A stretch of 64,000 nucleotides of DNA, taken from Kibdelosporangium philippinense. Lineage in GTDB: Bacteria > Actinomycetota > Actinomycetes > Mycobacteriales > Pseudonocardiaceae. The translations under genes were made by a program, and so were the position numbers. Below, one piece after another: positions 45,536 through 53,749 of the stretch (positions are counted from its first letter, which is position 1; each line of letters begins with the position of its first letter). The stretch lies in assembly GCF_021390435.2 (NCBI RefSeq), contig NZ_JAJVCN010000004.1:1282501-1346500 (forward strand), given 5' to 3'. Under the pieces are notes generated by a model. That model ran no database searches, was not told where the DNA came from, and saw only the letters and a list, made by a program, of their open reading frames with translations.

Positions 45536-46278
45536 TGGGGCTGACCGTACTGGCCGTCGACGATGTGCCAGCCGCGCTCGCCGAACTGGTCCGGATGCTC
45601 AAGGACGCGCCGGAAGTCGACGAAGTCGTCGGCGCGGCCGATCCGATCACCGCGCTCAAGATGATCCAAAGTGGTCAGTTCGGTGCGGTGTTCTTGGACA
45701 TTTCCATGCCAGGGATGGACGGGCTCGAACTGGCCGCGCTGCTGCGCAAACTCAGTGAGCCGCCCGCGATCGTGTTCGTGACCGCGCATCAGGAACACGC
45801 GGTCGCGGCGTTCGGCATCGGTGCGGTGGACTATCTGCTCAAGCCACTGCGCGCGGAACGGCTCGCGGACACGCTGGCAAGGGTCAACCGGCACGCCGAA
45901 CCGGCGCCGAAACTGGACGCGATGGCCGCGCTGCCCGTGGAAGCCGCGGGACGTACACACTACATCCGCCGCAGTGATGTGTACTTCGTTGAAGCGCAAG
46001 GGGATTACGTCCGGCTCTACACGCGCAACGGATCACATCTGGTCCGGATGCCGATCTCGCGACTTCAGGAGTATTGGGAGAGCGCGGGTTTCCTGCGTGT
46101 GCACCGAGGTTTCCTGCTGTCGCTTGGATCGGTGCGTGAACTTCGCAGTGACTCCGCCGGTGGGCTGCTCGCGCACACCGAGGCAGGCGATGTTCCGGTG
46201 TCCCGCAGGCATTCCCGCGAGCTGCGCGAGCGCTTGCTTCAGGCCGCGCAGCGCGGCGAATTGGACGGGCGCGCCTGA
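45535..46278 (+). CDS. LytTR-family response regulator
   Basis: 247 residues. The receiver domain has the phospho-acceptor Asp in GAVFLDISMPGMDGLEL, and VTAHQEHAVAAF and DYLLKPLRAERL complete it. The C-terminal LytTR DNA-binding domain (about 140-240) includes DVYFVEAQGDYVRLYT and FLRVHRGFLLSL. It overlaps the kinase gene by 1 nt and the next small membrane-protein gene by 1 nt. Likely targets are the adjacent symporter operons. Confidence 0.93.
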   Translation: MGLTVLAVDDVPAALAELVRMLKDAPEVDEVVGAADPITALKMIQSGQFGAVFLDISMPGMDGLELAALLRKLSEPPAIVFVTAHQEHAVAAFGIGAVDYLLKPLRAERLADTLARVNRHAEPAPKLDAMAALPVEAAGRTHYIRRSDVYFVEAQGDYVRLYTRNGSHLVRMPISRLQEYWESAGFLRVHRGFLLSLGSVRELRSDSAGGLLAHTEAGDVPVSRRHSRELRERLLQAAQRGELDGRA

Positions 46279-46625
46279 TGCCGCATCGCAGGGTCGCCGT
46301 CACCAGTCCACAAACGAGGCTCGCTCACGCGCGCCGACGCTCGCGTGGACGATGGCGATCGCCTGTGCTTGAACCGGCCGATGCCGAACGAGCACAACGG
46401 CTTTTCCGGATCCAGCGTCGACGTGCGATGGTCGCGGTTGGCTGGTTGTTCGCGCTGGTTTTGTTGCTGCCCTTGATGTTCTCGCTGTGGCCGCAACTGG
46501 ATGCCATGCGGTTGTTCGGGATTCCGCTGTCCTGGTTGGCCGTGGTGTTCATTCCGTTCCCAGCGATGGTTTTTCTCGCGATCTGGCAGTTGCGGCGGGC
46601 CGAAAAGCCGGAGGACCAAGCGTGA
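46278..46625 (+). CDS. Small two-helix membrane protein before a symporter gene
   Basis: 115 residues. After about 50 basic residues come two membrane helices (MVAVGWLFALVLLLPLMF and SWLAVVFIPFPAMVFLAIW). It overlaps the symporter GTG by 4 nt. Its position matches that of the DUF485 protein before the second symporter, so it may be a divergent small partner of the transporter, though the DUF485 signature is not obvious. Confidence 0.7.
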   Translation: MPHRRVAVTSPQTRLAHARRRSRGRWRSPVLEPADAERAQRLFRIQRRRAMVAVGWLFALVLLLPLMFSLWPQLDAMRLFGIPLSWLAVVFIPFPAMVFLAIWQLRRAEKPEDQA

Positions 46626-48367
46626 TCGCCGCGCTCGCGCTGGCGCCGGTCGTGCTGATCACGCTGCTGATCGGGCTACGCGGGGTCGCGGCGATGCGCA
46701 CGACGTCGGACTTCCTCGTCGCCTCCCGCCGGGTGTCACCGCTGCTGAACTCGGCCGCGGTGTCGGGGGAGTACCTGTCGGCGGCGTCTTTCCTTGGCGT
46801 TGCGGGACTTGTGGTCAAGGACGGGGTCGGCGCGCTGTGGTATCCGGTCGGGTTCACCGCCGGGTATATCGCGATGCTGGCACTGGTCGCCGCGCCCATG
46901 CGGCGTTCGGGCGCACTGACCGTGCCGGATTTCGCTGAGGCCAGATTGGCCTCGCCGCCGCTACGCAGATTGGCCGCCGTCGCCATTCTGGTGATAGGTG
47001 GTCTATACCTCGTACCCCAGTTCCGGACGGCCGGACTTGTCCTCAGCGTCGTCAGCGGATCGCAATACTGGGTCGGTGTGGTGATCGCGGGCGTCGTGGT
47101 CGCGGTGACCCTCGCGCTCGGCGGGATGCGGGCCGCCACATACGTCCAGGCATTCCAATTCTGTCTCAAGCTGGTCCTTTTCATCATTCCGGCGATTTGG
47201 CTGCTGCTGCGGGTCGGCCCGGACGTTCGCGAAGAGGCCGTGCACCCGGTGGAATTCACCCACTTCGGCCACGAGACCGAGGTGACCTTCCGGGCATCGG
47301 TCACGCTCGAAGTCGCCGAACCGACCACGGTGCGTGACGCGACCAACGCGCAGATCACGTTGCCTGTTGGGGAATTTCAAGTACCAGCGGGCAGCGAGTA
47401 CACCTTTCCCCAAGGGGCACCGGTTCCCGGCGTCAAAGGGCAGACGCCACCCGGCGGACCAGGCTGGGAACGACCGTTGATCGACCTGCAAGGCGAGGGC
47501 TATCCACTGCTGGGCACATGGGCTGTCCTACTGGCCACGATGCTCGGCACGATGGGCCTCCCGCACGTGTTGATGCGCTTCCACACCAGCCCCGACGGCC
47601 GCGCGGCGCGCCGGACCGCGGCGCTCACAGTTGTTCTGCTGAGCGCGTTCTACCTCTTTCCCGGCATCTACGGCGTGCTCGGCCGGGTGTTGGTACCGCA
47701 GCTGTATCTAACGGGCGCAACCGATACGGCAGTTGTCGCACTACCGTCCCAAGTGGATCACGGAGTGTGGGGAGACGCGTTCACCGCGTTACTGACCGCG
47801 GGTGCGTTCGCCGCGTTTTTGGCTACGTCACTGGGTTTGCTTCTTGTCGTGTCCGGCGCGATCTCGCACGACCTGTTGGCAGGAGGCCTTCGGCAGCTGC
47901 GGGTCACGGTGTTCCTCGCGGCCGCGGCGGTCGTGCTGCTGGCGCTGCCCGCCGCTCGCCTCGATGCCGGAATCCTTGTCACTTGGGGATTCACGGTCGC
48001 GGCGTCCACGTTCAGCCCGCTGCTCGTGCTCGGCATCTGGTGGTCCCGGCTCACCGCACAGGGCGCGATCGCCGGTGTGGCAGTGGGTTTGCTGGCCACG
48101 GCTGGCGCGATCGTGATGACGCTGTTCGGGCCGCCGGTGCACGGCTGGCTGGCGATCCTGGTGGCACAGCCAGCGCCATGGTCGGTTCCGCTCGCGTTCG
48201 GCACCATGGTCGTGGTCTCCTTGTTCGGCAGGCCGCCGCCGTGGACCACGACCGCCATGCTGCGGCTGCACCTGCGAGAGATGCAGGATCGTGATCCAGG
48301 CCACTCGACATTCGGCCAGAGCCGTTCGTCAACCGTTCGTCGCATGGTTCGGCGGTTTGTCCGGTGA
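46622..48367 (+). CDS. Sodium:solute symporter (SSS family), ActP-related
   Basis: 581 residues with about 13 membrane segments. GEYLSAASFLGVAGLVVKDG and GTMGLPHVLMRFHTSPDG match the ActP/acetate-type SSS signature. Unlike its neighbour it has a hydrophilic insertion of about 95 residues (from VGPDVREEAVHPVEF to ERPLIDLQGEGYP) between membrane segments. GTG 46622 overlaps the upstream stop. Short carboxylic acids are plausible substrates, but the insertion warns against assuming acetate. Confidence 0.88.
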   Translation: MIAALALAPVVLITLLIGLRGVAAMRTTSDFLVASRRVSPLLNSAAVSGEYLSAASFLGVAGLVVKDGVGALWYPVGFTAGYIAMLALVAAPMRRSGALTVPDFAEARLASPPLRRLAAVAILVIGGLYLVPQFRTAGLVLSVVSGSQYWVGVVIAGVVVAVTLALGGMRAATYVQAFQFCLKLVLFIIPAIWLLLRVGPDVREEAVHPVEFTHFGHETEVTFRASVTLEVAEPTTVRDATNAQITLPVGEFQVPAGSEYTFPQGAPVPGVKGQTPPGGPGWERPLIDLQGEGYPLLGTWAVLLATMLGTMGLPHVLMRFHTSPDGRAARRTAALTVVLLSAFYLFPGIYGVLGRVLVPQLYLTGATDTAVVALPSQVDHGVWGDAFTALLTAGAFAAFLATSLGLLLVVSGAISHDLLAGGLRQLRVTVFLAAAAVVLLALPAARLDAGILVTWGFTVAASTFSPLLVLGIWWSRLTAQGAIAGVAVGLLATAGAIVMTLFGPPVHGWLAILVAQPAPWSVPLAFGTMVVVSLFGRPPPWTTTAMLRLHLREMQDRDPGHSTFGQSRSSTVRRMVRRFVR

Positions 48368-48431
48368 TCCGTCCGGTGCGCTGATTTCTCCCTAGGGTGT
48401 CGCGGAACACATGCCGTGACAGGGAGGTCGC

Positions 48432-48776
48432 GTGAGTACCGTCGAGCCTGACACCCGGCCGCCAGACGCCCACGATTGGGAACAAGTGCAGGCCAGTCCC
48501 GAATTCGCTGACCTACGGCGCAGGTTGCGCCGGTTCGTCTTCCCGATGACCGCGCTGTTCCTCGTCTGGTACCTGGCGTACGTGCTGCTTGCCGACTACG
48601 CGCACGGCTTCATGTCCACCAAGGTCTTCGGCAACGTCAACGTGGCCCTGATCCTCGGCCTGCTGCAGTTCGTGTCGACCTTCGCGATCACGATGCTGTA
48701 CGTCCGCTACGCCAACAAGAAGCTCGACCCGCAGGCGGAGAAGATCCGCAAGGACATCGAAGGGGAGGACGCGTGA
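48432..48776 (+). CDS. DUF485 membrane protein
   Basis: 114 residues, GTG start with GGGAGG upstream. The DUF485 pattern is clear: FADLRRRLRRFVFPMTALFL as first helix with FLVWYLAYVLLADYA, then LGLLQFVSTFAITMLYVRYA. DUF485 proteins (YjcH-like) accompany ActP acetate permeases. Its stop overlaps the actP GTG. Confidence 0.92.
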   Translation: MSTVEPDTRPPDAHDWEQVQASPEFADLRRRLRRFVFPMTALFLVWYLAYVLLADYAHGFMSTKVFGNVNVALILGLLQFVSTFAITMLYVRYANKKLDPQAEKIRKDIEGEDA

Positions 48777-50368
48777 ACCTCGCCCAGACGGTGTCCGGGT
48801 CAAGCCCGGTCCTGAACATCTCGATCTTCGGCGCCTTCGTCGTCGTGACGCTGATCGTGGTGTTCCGTGCCAGCAAGAACTCCCGCACGGCGGCTGACTA
48901 CTACGCCGCCGGGCGGGCCTTCACCGGACCGCAGAACGGTATCGCGATCTCCGGCGACTACCTGTCGGCGGCGTCGTTCCTCGGCATCGCGGGTGCGATC
49001 GCGATCAACGGCTACGACGGATTCCTTTACTCCATCGGCTTCCTGGTCGCGTGGCTGGTGGCTTTGCTGCTGGTCGCCGAGCTTCTGCGCAACACCGGCA
49101 AGTACACGATGGGTGACGTGCTGGCGTTCCGCATGCGCCAGCGCCCGGTTCGCGCGGCGGCGGCGACGTCCACACTCGCGGTGTCCTTCTTCTATCTTCT
49201 CGCCCAGATGGCCGGCGCGGGCGGTCTGGTCGCGTTGTTGCTGGGCATCACGAGCAAGACCGGGCAGGCCGTGGTGATCGCGGTCGTCGGCGTGATCATG
49301 ATCGTGTACGTGCTGATCGGCGGCATGAAGGGCACCACGTGGGTGCAGATCATCAAGGCCGCCTTGCTGATCACCGGTGCCGCCGCGATCACCCTGTGGG
49401 TGCTCGGCCGATACGGCTTCAACCTCTCGTCGCTGCTGCAGGGCGCGGTCGACAAGGCCGGCGCGGCCGTGCTCGACCCGGGCAAGCAGTACGGCAAGTC
49501 TGGTCTGACCCAATTGGACTTCGTGTCGCTGGCATTGGCTCTTGTGCTCGGTACGGCCGGTCTGCCGCACATCCTGATGCGCTTCTACACCGTGCCGACG
49601 GCGAAGGAAGCTCGCCGCTCGGTGGTCTGGGCCATTTGGCTGATCGGCATCTTCTACCTGTTCACCCTGGTTCTCGGCTACGGCGCGGGCGCGATCGTCG
49701 GTCCGCAGGCGATCAACGCGGCACCGGGCAAGGCGAACTCGGCCGCGCCGCTGCTTGCCCAAGCGCTTGGTGGGCCGGTGTTGCTCGGGTTCATCGCGGC
49801 GGTCGCGTTCGCCACGATCCTCGCTGTGGTTGCCGGTCTGACGATCACCGCGTCGGCTTCGTTCGCGCATGACGTGTACGCCAACGTGATCAAGAAGGGC
49901 AAGGCCGACCCGGCCAACGAGGTCAAGGTCGCCAGGATCACCGCGCTGGTGATCGGTGCGGTCGCGATCATCGGTGGCATCTTCGCGAACGGCCAGAACA
50001 TCGCGTTCCTGGTCGCACTGGCGTTCGCGGTGGCCGCGTCGGCGAACCTGCCGACGATCCTGTACTCGCTGTTCTGGAAGCGGTTCAACACGCAGGGCGC
50101 GTTGTGGAGCATCTACGGTGGTCTCGCGGTCTGCCTGATCCTGATCGTGTTCTCGCCCGCGGTGTCCGGCAGCGCCTCTGCGATGTTCCCGACCGCGGAC
50201 TTCGACTGGTTCCCGCTGTCCAACCCGGGCATCGTGTCGATTCCGGTTTCGTTCATTCTCGGCTGGCTCGGCACGATCCTGTCCAAGGAGCGTGACGACG
50301 CCAAGTACGCCGAGATGGAGGTGCGGGCGCTGACCGGCGCGGGTGCCGAGAAGGCCGTCGCTCATTAG
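48773..50368 (+). CDS. actP: Cation/acetate symporter ActP
   Basis: 531 residues, about 13 membrane helices. GDYLSAASFLGIAGAIAING, GTAGLPHILMRFYTVP and ASASFAHDVYANV are the hallmark ActP segments. It takes up acetate or similar short carboxylates with Na+. It follows the DUF485 gene with a 4-nt overlap, the usual yjcH-actP layout. A hairpin lies 51 bp beyond the stop. Confidence 0.92.
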   Translation: MNLAQTVSGSSPVLNISIFGAFVVVTLIVVFRASKNSRTAADYYAAGRAFTGPQNGIAISGDYLSAASFLGIAGAIAINGYDGFLYSIGFLVAWLVALLLVAELLRNTGKYTMGDVLAFRMRQRPVRAAAATSTLAVSFFYLLAQMAGAGGLVALLLGITSKTGQAVVIAVVGVIMIVYVLIGGMKGTTWVQIIKAALLITGAAAITLWVLGRYGFNLSSLLQGAVDKAGAAVLDPGKQYGKSGLTQLDFVSLALALVLGTAGLPHILMRFYTVPTAKEARRSVVWAIWLIGIFYLFTLVLGYGAGAIVGPQAINAAPGKANSAAPLLAQALGGPVLLGFIAAVAFATILAVVAGLTITASASFAHDVYANVIKKGKADPANEVKVARITALVIGAVAIIGGIFANGQNIAFLVALAFAVAASANLPTILYSLFWKRFNTQGALWSIYGGLAVCLILIVFSPAVSGSASAMFPTADFDWFPLSNPGIVSIPVSFILGWLGTILSKERDDAKYAEMEVRALTGAGAEKAVAH

Positions 50369-50419
50369 GAAGTCACAGTGCCTGACCACCAGGGGTGGGG
50401 GTTGGGGACTGGGGAGGGA

Positions 50420-50443
50420 GGGCCGTCCGTTCGCGGGCGGCCC
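50420..50443 (+). terminator. Terminator after actP
   Basis: GGGCCGTCCG (50420-50429) and CGGGCGGCCC (50434-50443) form a 10-bp stem with one G-T pair and a TTCG loop. Confidence 0.8.
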
Positions 50444-50464
50444 TCTCGGTGTTTGTGCGGCAAC

Positions 50465-50574
50465 GGTGGACACGGTGTGTCGGAATGGTGGACACGGTGT
50501 GCTGGAACGGTGGACACGGTGTGCTGGAACGGTGGACACGGTGTGTCGGAACGGTGGACACGGCGGGCTGTGGC
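50465..50574. repeat. 22-bp tandem repeat, about five copies
   Basis: Units start at 50465, 50487, 50509, 50531 and 50553; each is close to GGTGGACACGGTGTG followed by TCGGAAC or CTGGAAC, and the last is degenerate. There are no spacers, so it is not CRISPR. GTGTC and GACAC within the array can pair. It lies between the actP terminator and a convergent gene. Confidence 0.88.
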
Positions 50575-50598
50575 TTCCCGTTGGCCTTCGGCCTGGGT

Positions 50599-50997
50599 TT
50601 AGCCGAAGGAAAAGACGATGCCGGTGTGGCCGTCCGGGACCGGCTCGCGGCCTCGGCCTCGGATCGGCGTTCCGGCGGGGAAGAATTCGATCCACAGGAA
50701 GGGCAGGCCGTCCGGCGGCTCGAACGTCAGCGACCGCTTCCGGCCGTTGATGATCACCTGGTGCTCGCCATAGCCCGCTCTGGCGGCCGCCTCCAGCAAC
50801 TGCTCGACCGTCTCTTCCTCGGTGCCCTGGCGAAGCGCGGTGATGCCACGCCCGGGCGCGACCATCCTGCCGCCGTAGCGGCGGTCCTTGAGCACGGTGC
50901 CTTGCCGCGCGTCAAGCGCCTTGACGACCGGACGGATCCGTCGCCACGTGGCACGCTTCTGCCAGCCAGTGACGACGAGATCCTTCATGAGGCCCAT
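50599..50997 (-). CDS. Conserved-looking hypothetical protein
   Basis: 132 residues, not recognised. Basic N-terminal half (KRATWRRIRPVVKALDARQG), a central EETVEQLLEAAARAGYG helix and a beta-rich, proline-rich end (LPFLWIEFFPAGTPIRGRG). No signal or membrane segment. Codon use (third-position GC) supports coding. ATG 50997 or ATG 50988. Convergent with actP. Confidence 0.6.
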   Translation of the reverse strand: MGLMKDLVVTGWQKRATWRRIRPVVKALDARQGTVLKDRRYGGRMVAPGRGITALRQGTEEETVEQLLEAAARAGYGEHQVIINGRKRSLTFEPPDGLPFLWIEFFPAGTPIRGRGREPVPDGHTGIVFSFG

Positions 50998-51000
50998 GGG

Positions 51001-51045
51001 GCACAGTATTCATCAGGCCGGGGCCATGTCAGCGGTGCCGAACGT
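51001..51045 (-). pseudogene. Decayed copy of the SnoaL-like gene's 3' end
   Basis: 51001-51045 repeats, with differences, the 3' end of the adjacent SnoaL-like gene (51056-51100): both contain GTATTCAT followed 20 bases later by GGTGCCGAACG or CGTGCCGAACG. On the minus strand it reads TTFGTADMAPA then stop, matching NPFGTADLNPAS of the intact gene. Only the tail is present. Confidence 0.5.
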
Positions 51046-51063
51046 CGTGTCGTCGCACTGTAT

Positions 51064-51456
51064 TCATGAGGCTGGGTTCAAGTCGGCCGTGCCGAACGGG
51101 TTGTCGATCACGTACCGCCAGCGGCCGTCCTCGCCGAGCCGCGCGACGTCCGTCGCCGTGCCCTTCAGGTCGATGTCGCAGCCCTCGGGTGTCGTGCCCT
51201 GGATGGACCAGTCCACGATGATGAGGGCCACGTCACCGGCCACATAGATGTGCCGGACGTCGGCTTGCATCGGCAAGCCGAAGGCGAGCAGGTGTTTCTG
51301 GGCTGCTCTGCGGTCGTCGCCGGTCATCGGCTGGCCCGGTGCGGGTACAAGCAGGCCGTGCTCGTCGAAGATCTCGTCGATCGCCGCGGCGTCGCCACGG
51401 TTGAACGCGTCCACAAAGGACTCGATTACGCGTTGTATGTCATGAACTGCCGTCAT
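51064..51456 (-). CDS. SnoaL-like / NTF2-fold protein
   Basis: 130 residues from ATG 51456. HDIQRVIESFVDAFNRGDAA and IDEIFDEHGLLVPAPG begin the fold, and VALIIVDWSIQGT and WRYVIDNPFGTADL end it, as in SnoaL/DUF4440 small proteins that act as polyketide cyclases, isomerases or ligand-binding proteins. No partner gene is nearby. The longer upstream frame is not conserved-looking. Confidence 0.82.
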   Translation of the reverse strand: MTAVHDIQRVIESFVDAFNRGDAAAIDEIFDEHGLLVPAPGQPMTGDDRRAAQKHLLAFGLPMQADVRHIYVAGDVALIIVDWSIQGTTPEGCDIDLKGTATDVARLGEDGRWRYVIDNPFGTADLNPAS

Positions 51457-51673
51457 GACTCCGACAGCATATTCATCGTTCACATAGCCCGCTCCAAATA
51501 GGCCTGTCCAAGCCTGTGCAAGACAGCTCCGCACGGTGACACGCGGCTGGACAAAGTATGTATGTGGCCTTTGTTCGCGGGAACAGTACGGGCGGTCTTG
51601 TTAGCCCTTATGGGCCAATTTCACAGGTCTGGACGGGCGAGCGCGGCGGCTTACTTAAGTAGCCTGAAATAGG

Positions 51674-51689
51674 TGTGACGTGGATCACA
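51674..51689. promoter_or_regulatory. CRP-type operator TGTGA-N6-TCACA
   Basis: TGTGACGTGGATCACA matches the CRP consensus at all ten conserved positions. It lies 129-144 bp upstream of the GT2 start in a 361-bp intergenic stretch (51457-51817) that otherwise holds no gene. It likely serves a Crp-like regulator acting on the GT2-GT4-DUF3068 operon. Confidence 0.6.
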
Positions 51690-51817
51690 GCTGCGTTCTA
51701 TTTCATGAGAACTACCGTTGGGTAACTTCGTGGCCCTGCGATCTGCCTCACGTTCACGGGAGGACTCTTGCAACGCCTCGCCGGTTTAGCTATGCCAAAA
51801 TCAGGAGTCGCAACGTC

Positions 51818-52588
51818 ATGACACTGCTTTCCATTGTCGTGCCGGTGCGTAATGAGGAGTCCCGGCTGCCGAACACGTTGCGTGGCCTGACCAAAGCTCT
51901 GGCCGGTATCACCAAGAGTGCCGAGATTGTCGTTGTCGACAATGCGAGCACTGATGGCAGCGTTGACATTGTCCGTAGGTACCAATCGGGAGCGGTTCCA
52001 ATCCGTCTGGTGCACTGCGCGCAGCTTGGAAAAGGCGCGGCGGTGCGAGCGGGAGTACTTGGCACGGACAGTGCGTACGTGGGTTTCTGCGACGCGGACC
52101 TGGCGACCGACATGGCGGCATTGGAGCCGACGCTGGTGCAGCTCGGCGCGGGCGTGAACGTGGTGGTCGGCTCGCGGGCACACCCGAGCTCGATCGTGAA
52201 CGCGAGACACAGCATCGTGCGGCAGACGGGTGCGTGGGTGTTTCGCCGAGTGGCAAACGGTTTCGTCCCTGGCGTCGCCGACACCCAGTGTGGTTACAAG
52301 TTCTTCGACCGGGCGACGGCCAACGCGGTGTTCCGGCCGTTGCGTACCTTCGGTTTCGCGTTCGACGTCGAGCTTTTGGCGCGGGCGCAACAGATCGGCG
52401 CGGTGATCTTCGAACTGCCGGTGCGCTGGCAGGACGTGGCCGGTTCGACGTTCCACCCGCTGCGTGACGGCTACCGGAGCTTCTCCGCGCTGGCGCGGAT
52501 GCGTTCGATATTGGCCAAGCAGAACGAAATCGAGCTCGACCTGGACGAGGTCCGTCCGGTCACGACACCGATCGCGGAGGTGGCCTGA
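51818..52588 (+). CDS. Family 2 glycosyltransferase (dolichyl-phosphate-sugar synthase-like)
   Basis: 256 residues. The GT-A fold begins LSIVVPVRNEESRLP; VVVDNASTDGSVDIV and GFCDADLATDM provide the nucleotide/metal sites; VADTQCGYKFFDRATANAVF is typical of dolichol-phosphate glucosyl/mannosyltransferase relatives. No C-terminal membrane helices. It probably makes a polyprenyl-phosphate sugar donor for the envelope enzymes nearby. ATG 51818 has AGGAG upstream; an upstream in-frame extension is not conserved-looking. The GT4 gene follows directly. Confidence 0.88.
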   Translation: MTLLSIVVPVRNEESRLPNTLRGLTKALAGITKSAEIVVVDNASTDGSVDIVRRYQSGAVPIRLVHCAQLGKGAAVRAGVLGTDSAYVGFCDADLATDMAALEPTLVQLGAGVNVVVGSRAHPSSIVNARHSIVRQTGAWVFRRVANGFVPGVADTQCGYKFFDRATANAVFRPLRTFGFAFDVELLARAQQIGAVIFELPVRWQDVAGSTFHPLRDGYRSFSALARMRSILAKQNEIELDLDEVRPVTTPIAEVA

Positions 52589-53749
52589 GTGGTACCACCG
52601 CTCAACGATGCGCGAGTGGTGTTGGTGAACTGGCGGGACCGTGGGCATCCGCTGGCGGGAGGCGCCGAGGAATACGCCGCACGAATGGCCGACGCGATGA
52701 CCGCTGCCGGCGCTACAGTCACGTTCCTTACCGCGCGCGGCAAGGGACAGGACGCGGGCGACGCCACGACGGTCCGCCGCGGTAGCCGGTGGACTGTCTA
52801 CTTTTGGGCTTTGTTGTGGTTGTTCCGTAACCGAAGGCGCATCGACGTTGTCGTGGACTGTCAGAACGGCATCCCGTTCTTCAGTCCTTTGGTGGTTTCC
52901 CGGCGTACCAAGGTCGTGCTTGTCATGCATCACGTGCACGACAAGCAGTTCGACGTGCACTTCCCGCCGTGGCTGGCCAAATTCGGGCGCTGGCTTGAAG
53001 GTCCTGCCGCGCGCTGGGTGTACCGGCGCGCGACGACCGTTGCGGTGTCCGAGTCCACTGTGCGGGCGATGCGTGAGCGCCTCGCGTGGCGTGGGCCGAT
53101 CTCGGTGGTGCACAACGGAATGGATCAACCCGCCGACGCTGAGTCAGAGCGCTCGGTGCATCCGTCGATCGTCTGCCTCGGCAGATTGGTCACACACAAG
53201 CGAGTCGACCGGCTGATCGACATCGTCGGCGGCATGCTGGCGGACTGGCCGACGCTGCGCTTGCACATAATCGGTACAGGGCCTGAAGAAGAAGCGCTGC
53301 GTATGTTGGCCGCGCGGTTCGGCGACGCCGTTGTGGTGCACGGGTTCGTCGACGATGACAAGAAAAGCGCATTACTGCGGGATTCCTGGCTCAACGTCAC
53401 GTTGTCCGACGGCGAGGGTTGGGGCCTCGCCGTGATCGAGGCCGCGGCGCACGGATTGCCGACGGTATGCCGTCGGGTTGACGGGCTGTCTGACTCGGTG
53501 CGGCACGGTGAAACCGGCTGGCTCGTAGATGACGATATCTCCGGTGCGCTGCACGACGCGTTGATGCTGTTGACCCGTCCGAACGAAGCGGAGATCGTCG
53601 CGAAGGCGTGCCGGGATTGGGCCGCGCGGTTCGATTGGGTCTCGAGCGGACATCGATTCGTGGCCGTGGTCACGGATCTGCTTTACAGTTCAAATCCGGG
53701 CCGTGCCAACGGTCCAGCTTCCCAGGAGGACCTGTGCGACGCGCGTTGA
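52589..53749 (+). CDS. Family 4 glycosyltransferase
   Basis: 386 residues, GT-B fold. GHPLAGGAEEYAARMADAM marks the acceptor-side N-terminus, SIVCLGRLVTHKRVDRLID the start of the second domain, and VTLSDGEGWGLAVIEAAAHG the EX7E donor-sugar motif. It starts at GTG 52589 directly after the GT2 stop. A role in envelope glycan or glycolipid synthesis is inferred from context; donor and acceptor unknown. Confidence 0.9.
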   Translation: MVPPLNDARVVLVNWRDRGHPLAGGAEEYAARMADAMTAAGATVTFLTARGKGQDAGDATTVRRGSRWTVYFWALLWLFRNRRRIDVVVDCQNGIPFFSPLVVSRRTKVVLVMHHVHDKQFDVHFPPWLAKFGRWLEGPAARWVYRRATTVAVSESTVRAMRERLAWRGPISVVHNGMDQPADAESERSVHPSIVCLGRLVTHKRVDRLIDIVGGMLADWPTLRLHIIGTGPEEEALRMLAARFGDAVVVHGFVDDDKKSALLRDSWLNVTLSDGEGWGLAVIEAAAHGLPTVCRRVDGLSDSVRHGETGWLVDDDISGALHDALMLLTRPNEAEIVAKACRDWAARFDWVSSGHRFVAVVTDLLYSSNPGRANGPASQEDLCDAR

